Shown here: positions 33,399 through 40,587 of the stretch, piece by piece
How the letters are laid out: the number at the start of each line of letters is the position of its first letter
Position numbering within the stretch: position 1 is the first letter of the stretch
Made by a program: the position numbers and the translations under genes
Source of the DNA: JAEWSN01 sp942493335
GTDB lineage: Bacteria > Bacillota > Clostridia > DSM-8532
Assembly (NCBI GenBank): GCA_942493335.1
Contig: OW818693.1
Span: 1,488,001-1,552,000 of the forward strand
Reading direction: 5' to 3'
Length of the DNA: 64,000 bases
Notes under the pieces: generated by a model
What the model was told of the DNA's origin: nothing
What the model saw: only the letters and a program-made list of their open reading frames with translations
Databases searched by the model: none

Positions 33399-34523
33399 TT
33401 AACGCAGGAGCTGCAGTACGCCTTGCGGCTGCTGGTTGGCCTGCGCCAACATGGCAGTTGATGCTTGACTGAGGATGTTGTTCTTGGTGAACTCCATCAT
33501 TTCCTTGGCCATGTCCACGTCGCGGACACGGGATTCGGCTGCAGTCAAGTTTTCAGAAGAAGTGCTGAGGTTGTTGATGGTATGCTCCAACCGATTCTGC
33601 CAAGCGCCCATTTTGGAACGTTCGGCGGAAACTTGATTGATTGCCGTATCAAGAATGGAGAGTCTTGTGGTGAAATTCTGTGTCGTGCTCGTCACATCAA
33701 CGTCGCTGACCATTGATCCAGTACCGTTGCCAATTGCATCAGCCTTCATGTTGTTGATGCTGATGTCAAGTTGCTGATTGGAGTTGGCACCGATTTGGAA
33801 GGTGGCGGTATTGCCGCTTGTTCCAAGAGATGCGCCTGCAGACAAAAGGGTCGTAGCACTGGCGGTTGCGCTAAAGTTCAGCTTCACGCCGACGTTATTG
33901 AAATTCAATGCTGTTCCCGCTGTGATTGCAGACGTATTTCCGACACTGATGGTCTGGGTTGTGGTCCCTACGGTTACACTGATGCCAGTGGTTGTCGTGC
34001 TGAAATTGATGGGAGAGCCAGAAGCGATGCCGCTGATATCAATGGAGACACCTGCAGCCGCAAGCGAAACCGCTGTCAAAGAACCATCAACCGTCTTGAC
34101 TCCGAGTGAACCATCTGTGAGCTTCTTTGTGTTGAATTCAGTCTTTGTGCCGATAGAAGAAATTTCCGAACTGAGTTGTGACATTTCTTCCTGGATCCGG
34201 CTACGGTCAGTCGCTGTGTTTGTATCATTGTTTCCTTGAACAGCCAACTCACGCATACGCAGAAGCATGCTGTGGGTTTCACCAAGCGCACCTTCAGCGG
34301 TCTGCAACAAAGAGATGCCATCCTGCGCATTTCTTCCAGCCTGGTCCAGACCTTTGATCTGGTTACGCATTTTTTCAGAAATGGCAAGACCGGCAGCATC
34401 GTCACCAGCTTTGTTGATACGTTGGCCGGATGACAATTTTTCCAAGGATTTGCCTTGGGCTGCGGTGGCCTGGGTCAACCGGGAGTATGTGTTCAGAGCC
34501 GCGATATTGTGATTGATCCTCAT
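33399..34523 (-). CDS. hag: Flagellin 1
   Basis: A 374-residue flagellin. The N-terminal D0/D1 region begins MRINHNIAALNTYSRLTQ and has SGQRINKAGDDAAGLAIS. The C-terminal D1/D0 region has KMGAWQNRLEHTINNL, RVRDVDMAKEMMEFTK and ends GVLQLLR. The middle third (about residues 145-285) is Thr/Ser/Ala-rich and differs from flagellin 2; it is the likely glycosylated surface domain. The start at 34523 has AAGGAGG. The leader carries a CsrA-like hairpin. An intron sits after its terminator. Confidence 0.96.
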   Translation of the reverse strand: MRINHNIAALNTYSRLTQATAAQGKSLEKLSSGQRINKAGDDAAGLAISEKMRNQIKGLDQAGRNAQDGISLLQTAEGALGETHSMLLRMRELAVQGNNDTNTATDRSRIQEEMSQLSSEISSIGTKTEFNTKKLTDGSLGVKTVDGSLTAVSLAAAGVSIDISGIASGSPINFSTTTTGISVTVGTTTQTISVGNTSAITAGTALNFNNVGVKLNFSATASATTLLSAGASLGTSGNTATFQIGANSNQQLDISINNMKADAIGNGTGSMVSDVDVTSTTQNFTTRLSILDTAINQVSAERSKMGAWQNRLEHTINNLSTSSENLTAAESRVRDVDMAKEMMEFTKNNILSQASTAMLAQANQQPQGVLQLLR

Positions 34524-34550
34524 AAAAATATCCTCCTTGATACGTTCTTT

Positions 34551-34567
34551 AGGGAATCCTTTCCCCA
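34551..34567 (-). promoter_or_regulatory. CsrA-like hairpin in the flagellin 1 leader
   Basis: On the minus strand GGGAAAGGATTCCC can form a short hairpin exposing AGGA in the loop, about 28-44 nt upstream of the start. A second GGA lies in the Shine-Dalgarno AAGGAGGAT. This two-site layout resembles the CsrA-bound hag leader of Bacillus. The segment is conserved with the flagellin 2 leader. Confidence 0.6.
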
Positions 34568-34793
34568 AAGGTCACCCTCTACCCGGGTCGGGTCGAATCA
34601 GAATCAGTGTTCCTGTTCGCGCGTCACAGATCCACTGTTCATCATCATGAAGCAAGTCAACATGACATTGCTTCACTACTATCTTACCACGTATTTAGGA
34701 GGATTAACATATTTATTCGATTTTTTATTGATGGTTTTCAATGGATTTTGTGATATGTTACAAAAAATGAACAAATCGCAATTGGAAGTATAA

Positions 34794-34827
34794 GAAAAAA
34801 AGGACCAGCCATTCGGCTGATCCTTTC
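34794..34827 (-). terminator. Terminator of flagellin 2
   Basis: A stem AGGATCAGCC/GGCTGGTCCT with loop GAAT is followed on the minus strand by seven T. It is closely similar to the flagellin 1 terminator and serves as its intron-free counterpart. Confidence 0.92.
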
Positions 34828-34862
34828 TGGAATTGATTCTTGTCTGTGTTAATCTTGGAATG

Positions 34863-35984
34863 TTAACGGAGTAATTGCAGTACGCCCTGGGGCTGTTGGT
34901 TGGCCTGTGCCAGCATTGCTGTTGAAGCCTGGTTGAGGATGTTGTTCTTGGTGAACTCCATCATTTCCTTGGCCATATCTACATCACGGACACGGGATTC
35001 GGCAGCAGTCAGGTTCTCGGAAGAGGTACTGAGGTTGTTGATGGTGTGTTCCAAACGGTTCTGCCACGCGCCCATTTTGGAACGTTCAGCAGAAACTTGG
35101 CTGATGGCATCATCAAGAATTTGTAGTCTTTGGGTGAATGTCTGGGTAGTGCTTGTGACATCGACATCACTGACCATTAAGCCCGATCCGGTTCCCAGTG
35201 CTTCCGCCTGCATGTCATTGATGGATATATTTAGTTCCTGACCTGCATTGGCTCCAATCTGAAAGGTTGCAGTATTTCCTGCTGTTCCAATGCTATCCCC
35301 ATTCAAAAGAGCGTTTGCGTCCGTTAAGAGCGAAAAATTCAGCTTGACACCCAATTTATCGAAGTTCAGGTTTGTTCCTGCTGTAATACCAGTTGCAGCT
35401 GCTACCGATATGGTTTGTGTAGTTCCACCAATGGATACAGCCATATCGGTACCACTGGCTATAAAGCTAATCGTTGCGCCTGAAGCAATTCCGCTGATCT
35501 CAACACTTACTCCTGCCGTGGAAAGTGTGCTCATATTAATAGTACCATCAACGGTCTTTACACCAAGTGAGCCGTTAATCAACTTTTTTGTGTTGAATTC
35601 AGTCTTGATGCCGATGGATGAAATCTCAGTGGCAAGCTCATTGATTTCATCCTGAATGCGGTTACGATCGGTTGTTGTGTTTGTATCATTATTCCCCTGT
35701 ACAGCCAACTCACGCATACGAAGAAGCATGCTGTGGGTTTCGCCAAGGGCGCCTTCAGCGGTCTGCAGCAAGGAGATGCCATCCTGAGCATTTCTTCCAG
35801 CCTGATCCAAACCCTTGATCTGGTTGCGCATTTTTTCGGAAATGGCAAGACCTGCAGCGTCGTCGCCGGCTTTGTTGATACGCTGACCGGACGACAACTT
35901 CTCGAGTGATTTGCCTTGTGCTGCTGTAGCTTGGGTCAATCGGGAATAGGTGTTCAGTGCTGCGATGTTGTGATTGATTCTCAT
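34863..35984 (-). CDS. hag: Flagellin 2
   Basis: A 373-residue flagellin almost identical to flagellin 1 in its first about 130 and last about 90 residues. The middle (about 140-280) is diverged, with ISGIASGATISF and related stretches. It is the promoter-proximal flagellin of the pair, with a sigma-28-type promoter and a CsrA-like leader hairpin. The start at 35984 has GGAGG. The two genes look like a tandem duplication followed by central divergence. Confidence 0.96.
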   Translation of the reverse strand: MRINHNIAALNTYSRLTQATAAQGKSLEKLSSGQRINKAGDDAAGLAISEKMRNQIKGLDQAGRNAQDGISLLQTAEGALGETHSMLLRMRELAVQGNNDTNTTTDRNRIQDEINELATEISSIGIKTEFNTKKLINGSLGVKTVDGTINMSTLSTAGVSVEISGIASGATISFIASGTDMAVSIGGTTQTISVAAATGITAGTNLNFDKLGVKLNFSLLTDANALLNGDSIGTAGNTATFQIGANAGQELNISINDMQAEALGTGSGLMVSDVDVTSTTQTFTQRLQILDDAISQVSAERSKMGAWQNRLEHTINNLSTSSENLTAAESRVRDVDMAKEMMEFTKNNILNQASTAMLAQANQQPQGVLQLLR

Positions 35985-36009
35985 CAGTAAATCCTCCATG
36001 ATTCTTTTT

Positions 36010-36027
36010 CAGGGAATCCTTTCCCTG
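36010..36027 (-). promoter_or_regulatory. CsrA-like hairpin in the flagellin 2 leader
   Basis: CAGGGAAAGGATTCCCTG forms a seven-pair hairpin with AGGA in the loop, about 26 nt upstream of the start; the ribosome binding site TGGAGGAT supplies a second GGA. A further palindromic CCCGGGCCGGG-like element lies upstream (36040-36053) and is also found before flagellin 1. csrA and fliW are the next genes upstream. Confidence 0.65.
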
Positions 36028-36127
36028 AAGCACACCCTCTACCCGGGCCGGGTTTGACTCCGACGTTCCGACGTTGATCACGCGTTACCAACTTCACAAA
36101 TCATCTTTGTCTTTTTTTACATATGTT

Positions 36128-36154
36128 GTATCGGTATAACCTGATATGACCTTA
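36128..36154 (-). promoter_or_regulatory. Sigma-28 (SigD)-type promoter of flagellin 2
   Basis: On the minus strand TAAGGTCA (36147-36154) and ACCGATAC (36128-36135) are separated by exactly 11 bp, matching the TAAAGTTT-N11-GCCGATAA pattern at most conserved positions. It lies about 140 bp upstream of the flagellin 2 start, giving a long leader that includes the CsrA-like hairpin. Confidence 0.75.
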
Positions 36155-36410
36155 ACACATATTTACCATAAATTCATTACTTTTTTAAGAATTTTCAATT
36201 GTTTTTTCGAAATAACAGTCGTATAAACCATTTTTTACTTTTTTGTTAATTTGATACATGTGGAATATCGCATCAAAATCATTATCGCCTCCAACCGGAT
36301 ATGATCTGGAAAGTCAATATGTCTTCCGCATAATTCCTGGGTATCGGTATCAAACCCTCCTGAATTACTCCGAATTCCTATCAGCCAACTGCATTTGGAC
36401 TCAGACGCAG

Positions 36411-36452
36411 TAAAAAATGGCCTGTACCCGAAAAATTTGGATACAGGCCATT
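36411..36452 (-). terminator. Terminator after csrA
   Basis: A long stem (AATGGCCTGTA paired with TACAGGCCATT, extended by CC/GG) is followed on the minus strand by a T-rich run. It separates the flgN-to-csrA transcript from flagellin 2. The rest of 35985-36508 holds only the flagellin promoter and leader. Confidence 0.85.
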
Positions 36453-36508
36453 CGTGTGCTATCAATCTATAAAGGTCATGAATGTTTCAGAACCCAATTC
36501 TGATGCTA

Positions 36509-36757
36509 CTATTCATCCTTCTTGGCCGGATACAACCCTTCCATCGCCTTCTTCAAATCGTCCGAACTCAGACTCACGGTTGTCGCTTCGCGATTTTCCT
36601 GCTTGATTTCATCAAAGACTTCCTTGCGATGGATGGAGATCGTCTTCGGCGCATTGATTCCCAGTCGGACCTGATCCCCTTGTATCTCAATGACCGCAAT
36701 TTCCACATCCTGCCCGATCATCAGAGACTGGCCTTTTTTTCGTGTCAATACCAGCAT
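36509..36757 (-). CDS. csrA: Carbon storage/flagellin translation regulator CsrA
   Basis: An 82-residue CsrA. MLVLTRKKGQSLMIGQDVEI and the GDQVRLGINAPKTISIHRKEVF core contain the RNA-binding residues (R44-type region and LTRK strand). The C-terminal extension of about 20 residues is typical of Bacillota CsrA proteins controlled by FliW. It should repress flagellin translation by binding the leader. The start at 36757 has AAGGGAG. Confidence 0.96.
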   Translation of the reverse strand: MLVLTRKKGQSLMIGQDVEIAVIEIQGDQVRLGINAPKTISIHRKEVFDEIKQENREATTVSLSSDDLKKAMEGLYPAKKDE

Positions 36758-36820
36758 GCTATCTCCCTTCAATGAAAACAGGTTGGCGCAACCCGCCTTC
36801 ACTTCGCACTCGTTCGTTAC

Positions 36821-37249
36821 TCACTGTAGCAGGAAGTATCTTACAGGCAACGCATCATTGCGCTGCATGACTTGTTTGCCGGTATTGTTGTCAAGGTTGA
36901 TCAGAATCGGGGCTTTCATGTTCGCCCGCATCTGTTTTTTGTCTTCGGGAATGACAACGACACACAAGGTGAGAATCCGTTCCGGGTTGTGGATGTTCAA
37001 CAGGGAGAGGTCCTCGTCATCAACATCAACGGAGTAATCCTCATAGACCGCAAAGGGATCCATCACAACCAGCGCGATTTCGGGCAAATCAATACTTTGA
37101 AGCCAGAAAAAGGGAGTCTTCCCCTCGTTCTTTCCGAGCAATGTGAACTTCTTGCTCTCTTCAATGCCTGGAATTCCTTCCGGGAAAAAAAGTACCTCTT
37201 TCTCATCAACCTGGATTGTGCCGAAATGCTTTGTATCCAATGAGATCAT
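36821..37249 (-). CDS. fliW: Flagellar assembly factor FliW (CsrA antagonist)
   Basis: A 142-residue FliW (FFPEGIPGIEESKKFTLL; FFWLQSIDLPEIALVVMDPF; VVVIPEDKKQMRANMKAPILIN). FliW binds either flagellin or CsrA, linking flagellin synthesis to export. It precedes csrA in the same direction. The start at 37249 has CGGAGG. Confidence 0.95.
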   Translation of the reverse strand: MISLDTKHFGTIQVDEKEVLFFPEGIPGIEESKKFTLLGKNEGKTPFFWLQSIDLPEIALVVMDPFAVYEDYSVDVDDEDLSLLNIHNPERILTLCVVVIPEDKKQMRANMKAPILINLDNNTGKQVMQRNDALPVRYFLLQ

Positions 37250-37398
37250 GCAATTCCTCCGAAAGCCCTGTTACCAAGCTTATTCTGATCACGAAACATG
37301 CAAAGTTTTCCCAGTCGGGTGACATTTGTCTTGTAAACCCGACAAAGATGATTTTACCCCTATTTATCACTGCTTACCATATCGTTTTCTTTCATCTG

Positions 37399-38643
37399 TC
37401 ATCGGATATAGTCAACCAGGGATGGTTGAATCACCCTTGCACCGGTTGACAAGGATGCCTTGTAGACACTTTCCTCGTTGCTTAGGTTCATGATGGCTTC
37501 CGCCATGTCGACATCCTCGTTCTGACTCATCAGTTTTGTAAATCCGATATTATCATCCGTCAAGCGATTTGTGGTCATTTCCAACCGGTTCATCCGGGCG
37601 CCAACACCGGAACGTGCACGCAGAATGTTGTCGATTTCCTGATCAACACTTGAGAGCAAGCTTCCCACAGCTTTCGTGTCCCCACTGTTCAAACCGACCA
37701 GGATATTATCAAACAGTTGCATGAGGGTGCCTTTTGATCCAACCGTTCCCGGAACCTGTGTGAGGGTCCCCATGCCCAAGGATCCCAAGGCGCTCCCGCC
37801 TGTCACATTGATGGCGGATGCCGCTCCTGTAGTGCTGCTGGTCAGCATCAACCTTCCCGAGCTGAAGGATGCCGTAACATCTCCGGCTGTTGTCGTTGCA
37901 TTATTGATCGCAGTCTGTACGGACGTTAAAAGCGTGAACGGATCCGTATAGGTTGCTGATGGAATGGTAACGGCAACCGCTTCGCCGTCTACTGTCAGAT
38001 TCATCCCGTTGTTGGCCGCATTGATCGTCAATGGAAAGGAAATCGTTGATGTACCCATCGAAGTGCCTGCCGTATCTCCAACAGCATTCGCACCGCCGTT
38101 GAACAGATCCCCTCCGGTAACATTGATGCCAAGATTGTCACCAATGCCGATTTCAAACAAGATATTCTCGCTCTTGTTCACCGACTGCAGAAAATTGCCT
38201 TTTTCATCCATGAACGGCTTGTCCGTTTTGTATCCCGAGAATATATACCTGCCCGCATATGAAGCATTCGCAAGATGGGTCGCTTGCTTTTTCAACTGGT
38301 CAACTTCCGTTTCGATTTTCTGCAAATCAGAAGTTGTATTGGTGCCATTTGCAGCCTGAACAGTCAACTCGCGCAAACGGGTCATCACATCGCCCAACTG
38401 TCCGATGGTTGATTCAGTCGAATCCATCCAGCTCGTGGCATCTTCCGTATTCCTTTTATACTGGGCGATTTCCGCCACATCCGTCCGTAGCTTCAGGGAC
38501 TTGCTCGCCACAATCGGATCATCGGAAGGCTTGGATATTTTCTTCCCTGTCGCCAACTGGTCCTGGTACTTCGATGTACGGCCGAGGTTGGTGGACAGGC
38601 TGCCAAGCATGTTGTTGATGAGCATGTTGTTTGTGATTCTCAT
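37399..38643 (-). CDS. flgL: Flagellar hook-associated protein 3
   Basis: A 414-residue FlgL. The flagellin-like N-terminus (MRITNNMLINNMLGSLSTNLGR) and C-terminus (RMNRLEMTTNRLTDDNI; EDVDMAEAIMNL) frame a Thr-rich central domain. It joins the hook-filament junction to the filament. The start at 38643 has AGGGAGG. It lies between flgK1 and fliW, the standard order. Confidence 0.95.
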   Translation of the reverse strand: MRITNNMLINNMLGSLSTNLGRTSKYQDQLATGKKISKPSDDPIVASKSLKLRTDVAEIAQYKRNTEDATSWMDSTESTIGQLGDVMTRLRELTVQAANGTNTTSDLQKIETEVDQLKKQATHLANASYAGRYIFSGYKTDKPFMDEKGNFLQSVNKSENILFEIGIGDNLGINVTGGDLFNGGANAVGDTAGTSMGTSTISFPLTINAANNGMNLTVDGEAVAVTIPSATYTDPFTLLTSVQTAINNATTTAGDVTASFSSGRLMLTSSTTGAASAINVTGGSALGSLGMGTLTQVPGTVGSKGTLMQLFDNILVGLNSGDTKAVGSLLSSVDQEIDNILRARSGVGARMNRLEMTTNRLTDDNIGFTKLMSQNEDVDMAEAIMNLSNEESVYKASLSTGARVIQPSLVDYIR

Positions 38644-38789
38644 GGGGACCTCCCTGCAAATACCGCAGATCACGAATGAAGTAAGGAATGAAACACACTT
38701 GTACCAAGCCATTTTTCAGCGCGAAACGAAAATACCAGGCTAATCGCCGGAATGATTCGCTTATGTCAAACCGTTCGCCCAAAAAAACC

Positions 38790-40469
38790 CTACACCAACC
38801 CATTCACCAAAATATTCAAAATCTCCTCAAACGTCGAGATCATCTTGGCCGAAGCCCCGTAAATCTGTTGGAACTTGACCATATTGGTCATCTCCTCATT
38901 GATGGAGACCCCGGAAATCGACTGTCGACGATTCGCAATCTGTGCGGTGATGCCGGTCTGTGTCTTCTCAAAAACGGCAGCCTGCTGGCCATCGACACCC
39001 AGGTTCGAGATGAGGGTCTTTACGAAATCCTCCGGGCTGCCTTCCTTGAACATGTAGGGATTATGCCGCATGGCAAGAATGGATGCCAGATTGTCCGCAT
39101 TTCCCTTTTGACCGGCAACACCGGATACCGCCAGATATTCCGACGGATTGTCATTGACTTCGGAGCCGATGCTGAAGTTTTTGGCTGTAAGAATATGACT
39201 ATACCCATAAACCAACGCTTCATTGATATCAGGCGTCAAGGCATTATCAACAGCCTCCGCCACGCCATTGGCCGCGTCGGTAGCGGCTTTGGCAAGCGCG
39301 AGATTTTTGAACCCGGCACTTGTCATTGGATTTCCATCAGCACCATTCATCGTAAAAAAGCGATTGCCAGCCGGAAGATCCCCCGCCACGGACGTCAGAT
39401 TGTAGCCGTCCACATGACCCTTCACCTTGTCGGTAGTCCCATTGCCATCCTTGTCGATATACCCCTCGTTGAAGGATTGGGCGAACACCTGCACGAACTC
39501 GTTCATTTTCCGTTGATAATAAGGAATTCCTCTATAATCCGGCGACCCGTTCATCGCGTCATTGCCATCGCGCATATCCAGATAACCCTTCAGTTCTCCA
39601 GAACGGATGGACAATTTGTTTCCATCTTCCCAAGACAGATTATAGAGATTGTTGAGATCTTCCGGATTCATCTTGTCGGTTCGCATGGTTGCGTCGATCC
39701 GCACGACATCCGCATGATCCACCAATGCCTTGCCGCTGATGGACACCACGAACCGCTTCTCTTTCGCTCCGCCTGGAAGCGTATAGCCGGTCTCGATTTC
39801 ATAGGATTGGGTGTTTACGATCTTGGAAATCTGGTCGACGACATAGCCGCGTCGATCGCGCAAGTCGTTCGCAGTGTTTCCGGTGATCTCGTAGTTATAG
39901 ATCTGCAGATTCAGTTCGCGAACCTGGTTTGCGTAGGAATTAAGTTCCTCGACCTTGGCATTCACCATGTTGTTCACATCGTCCTGAAGCTGCTCGAAAT
40001 GCGTGGCCACATTGTTGAAGTACTTGGCCACCATGATCCCCTTTTCCTTCACCATCGCGCGGGTGGAAAGGCTGGAAGGATCCGTGGAAAGCTGCTGCAT
40101 GCCCGCGTAGAAGTCGTTGATGATCGTGTTGAAGCCGCTGTCGGACGGCTCGTTGTAAACCGTCTGCAAATCATCGATCAGCTGGGACTTCACTTCCCAT
40201 TCCCCAAGGAACTGCGTTTCACTCCAGTATTTTTCATCCAGAAATTCATCCCGCAACCGATTGACTGCCATGACATCGGAACCCATGCCCATCATGCCCG
40301 CGCTGTTTGCCACAAGCATGGGGCGGGCAGCCTGCTGATCGTTCACCTGGCGGGAATATCCGGGTGTATTGGTGTTGTCCACATTGTGGGATACCGTGGT
40401 CAACCCGCGTTGGGAGGAGTAGAGGCCCCGCAGGGCGATATCCATACCCAGGAAACTGCTGTTGTTCAT
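38790..40469 (-). CDS. flgK: Flagellar hook-associated protein 1, copy 1
   Basis: A 559-residue FlgK. The N-terminal ALRGLYSSQRGLTTVSHNVDNTNTPGYSRQ and C-terminal SGVSINEEMTNMVKFQQIYGASAKMISTFEEILNILVNGL are the conserved rod/hook-type ends. A central IDKDGNGTTD segment (about residue 338) resembles an EF-hand-type calcium loop. It is of normal FlgK length, unlike the upstream copy. The start at 40469 has GGGGAGG. The initial ATG is followed by NNSS instead of the usual short S-T-F. Confidence 0.92.
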   Translation of the reverse strand: MNNSSFLGMDIALRGLYSSQRGLTTVSHNVDNTNTPGYSRQVNDQQAARPMLVANSAGMMGMGSDVMAVNRLRDEFLDEKYWSETQFLGEWEVKSQLIDDLQTVYNEPSDSGFNTIINDFYAGMQQLSTDPSSLSTRAMVKEKGIMVAKYFNNVATHFEQLQDDVNNMVNAKVEELNSYANQVRELNLQIYNYEITGNTANDLRDRRGYVVDQISKIVNTQSYEIETGYTLPGGAKEKRFVVSISGKALVDHADVVRIDATMRTDKMNPEDLNNLYNLSWEDGNKLSIRSGELKGYLDMRDGNDAMNGSPDYRGIPYYQRKMNEFVQVFAQSFNEGYIDKDGNGTTDKVKGHVDGYNLTSVAGDLPAGNRFFTMNGADGNPMTSAGFKNLALAKAATDAANGVAEAVDNALTPDINEALVYGYSHILTAKNFSIGSEVNDNPSEYLAVSGVAGQKGNADNLASILAMRHNPYMFKEGSPEDFVKTLISNLGVDGQQAAVFEKTQTGITAQIANRRQSISGVSINEEMTNMVKFQQIYGASAKMISTFEEILNILVNGLV

Positions 40470-40545
40470 GGACTGTTCCTCCCCGCTTTTGGGCGGTACG
40501 CCTGCCTGTCATTTTGCCGGTGGTTTCGGATGGAATGAACATAAC

Positions 40546-40587
40546 TTCAGCAACTCATATACAGCTACTCACTGCAACCACTCATCA
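40546..40587. repeat. Degenerate 14-bp repeats just after the flgK copy 2 stop
   Basis: On the minus strand three units starting GAGT (GAGTGGTTGCAGT, GAGTAGCTGTATAT, GAGTTGCTGAAGTT) directly follow the stop codon at 40588. Identity is partial, so this is weaker than the other repeat sites. Confidence 0.45.

Noticed and set aside
34620..34740. Sigma-28 promoter for flagellin 1
   Set aside because: The best candidates have neither a GCCGATA-type -10 nor a TAAA -35 at the right spacing.
36235..36465. Minus-strand frame of 76 codons between csrA and flagellin 2
   Set aside because: It overlaps the csrA terminator hairpin, has no good ribosome binding site and no recognisable sequence.
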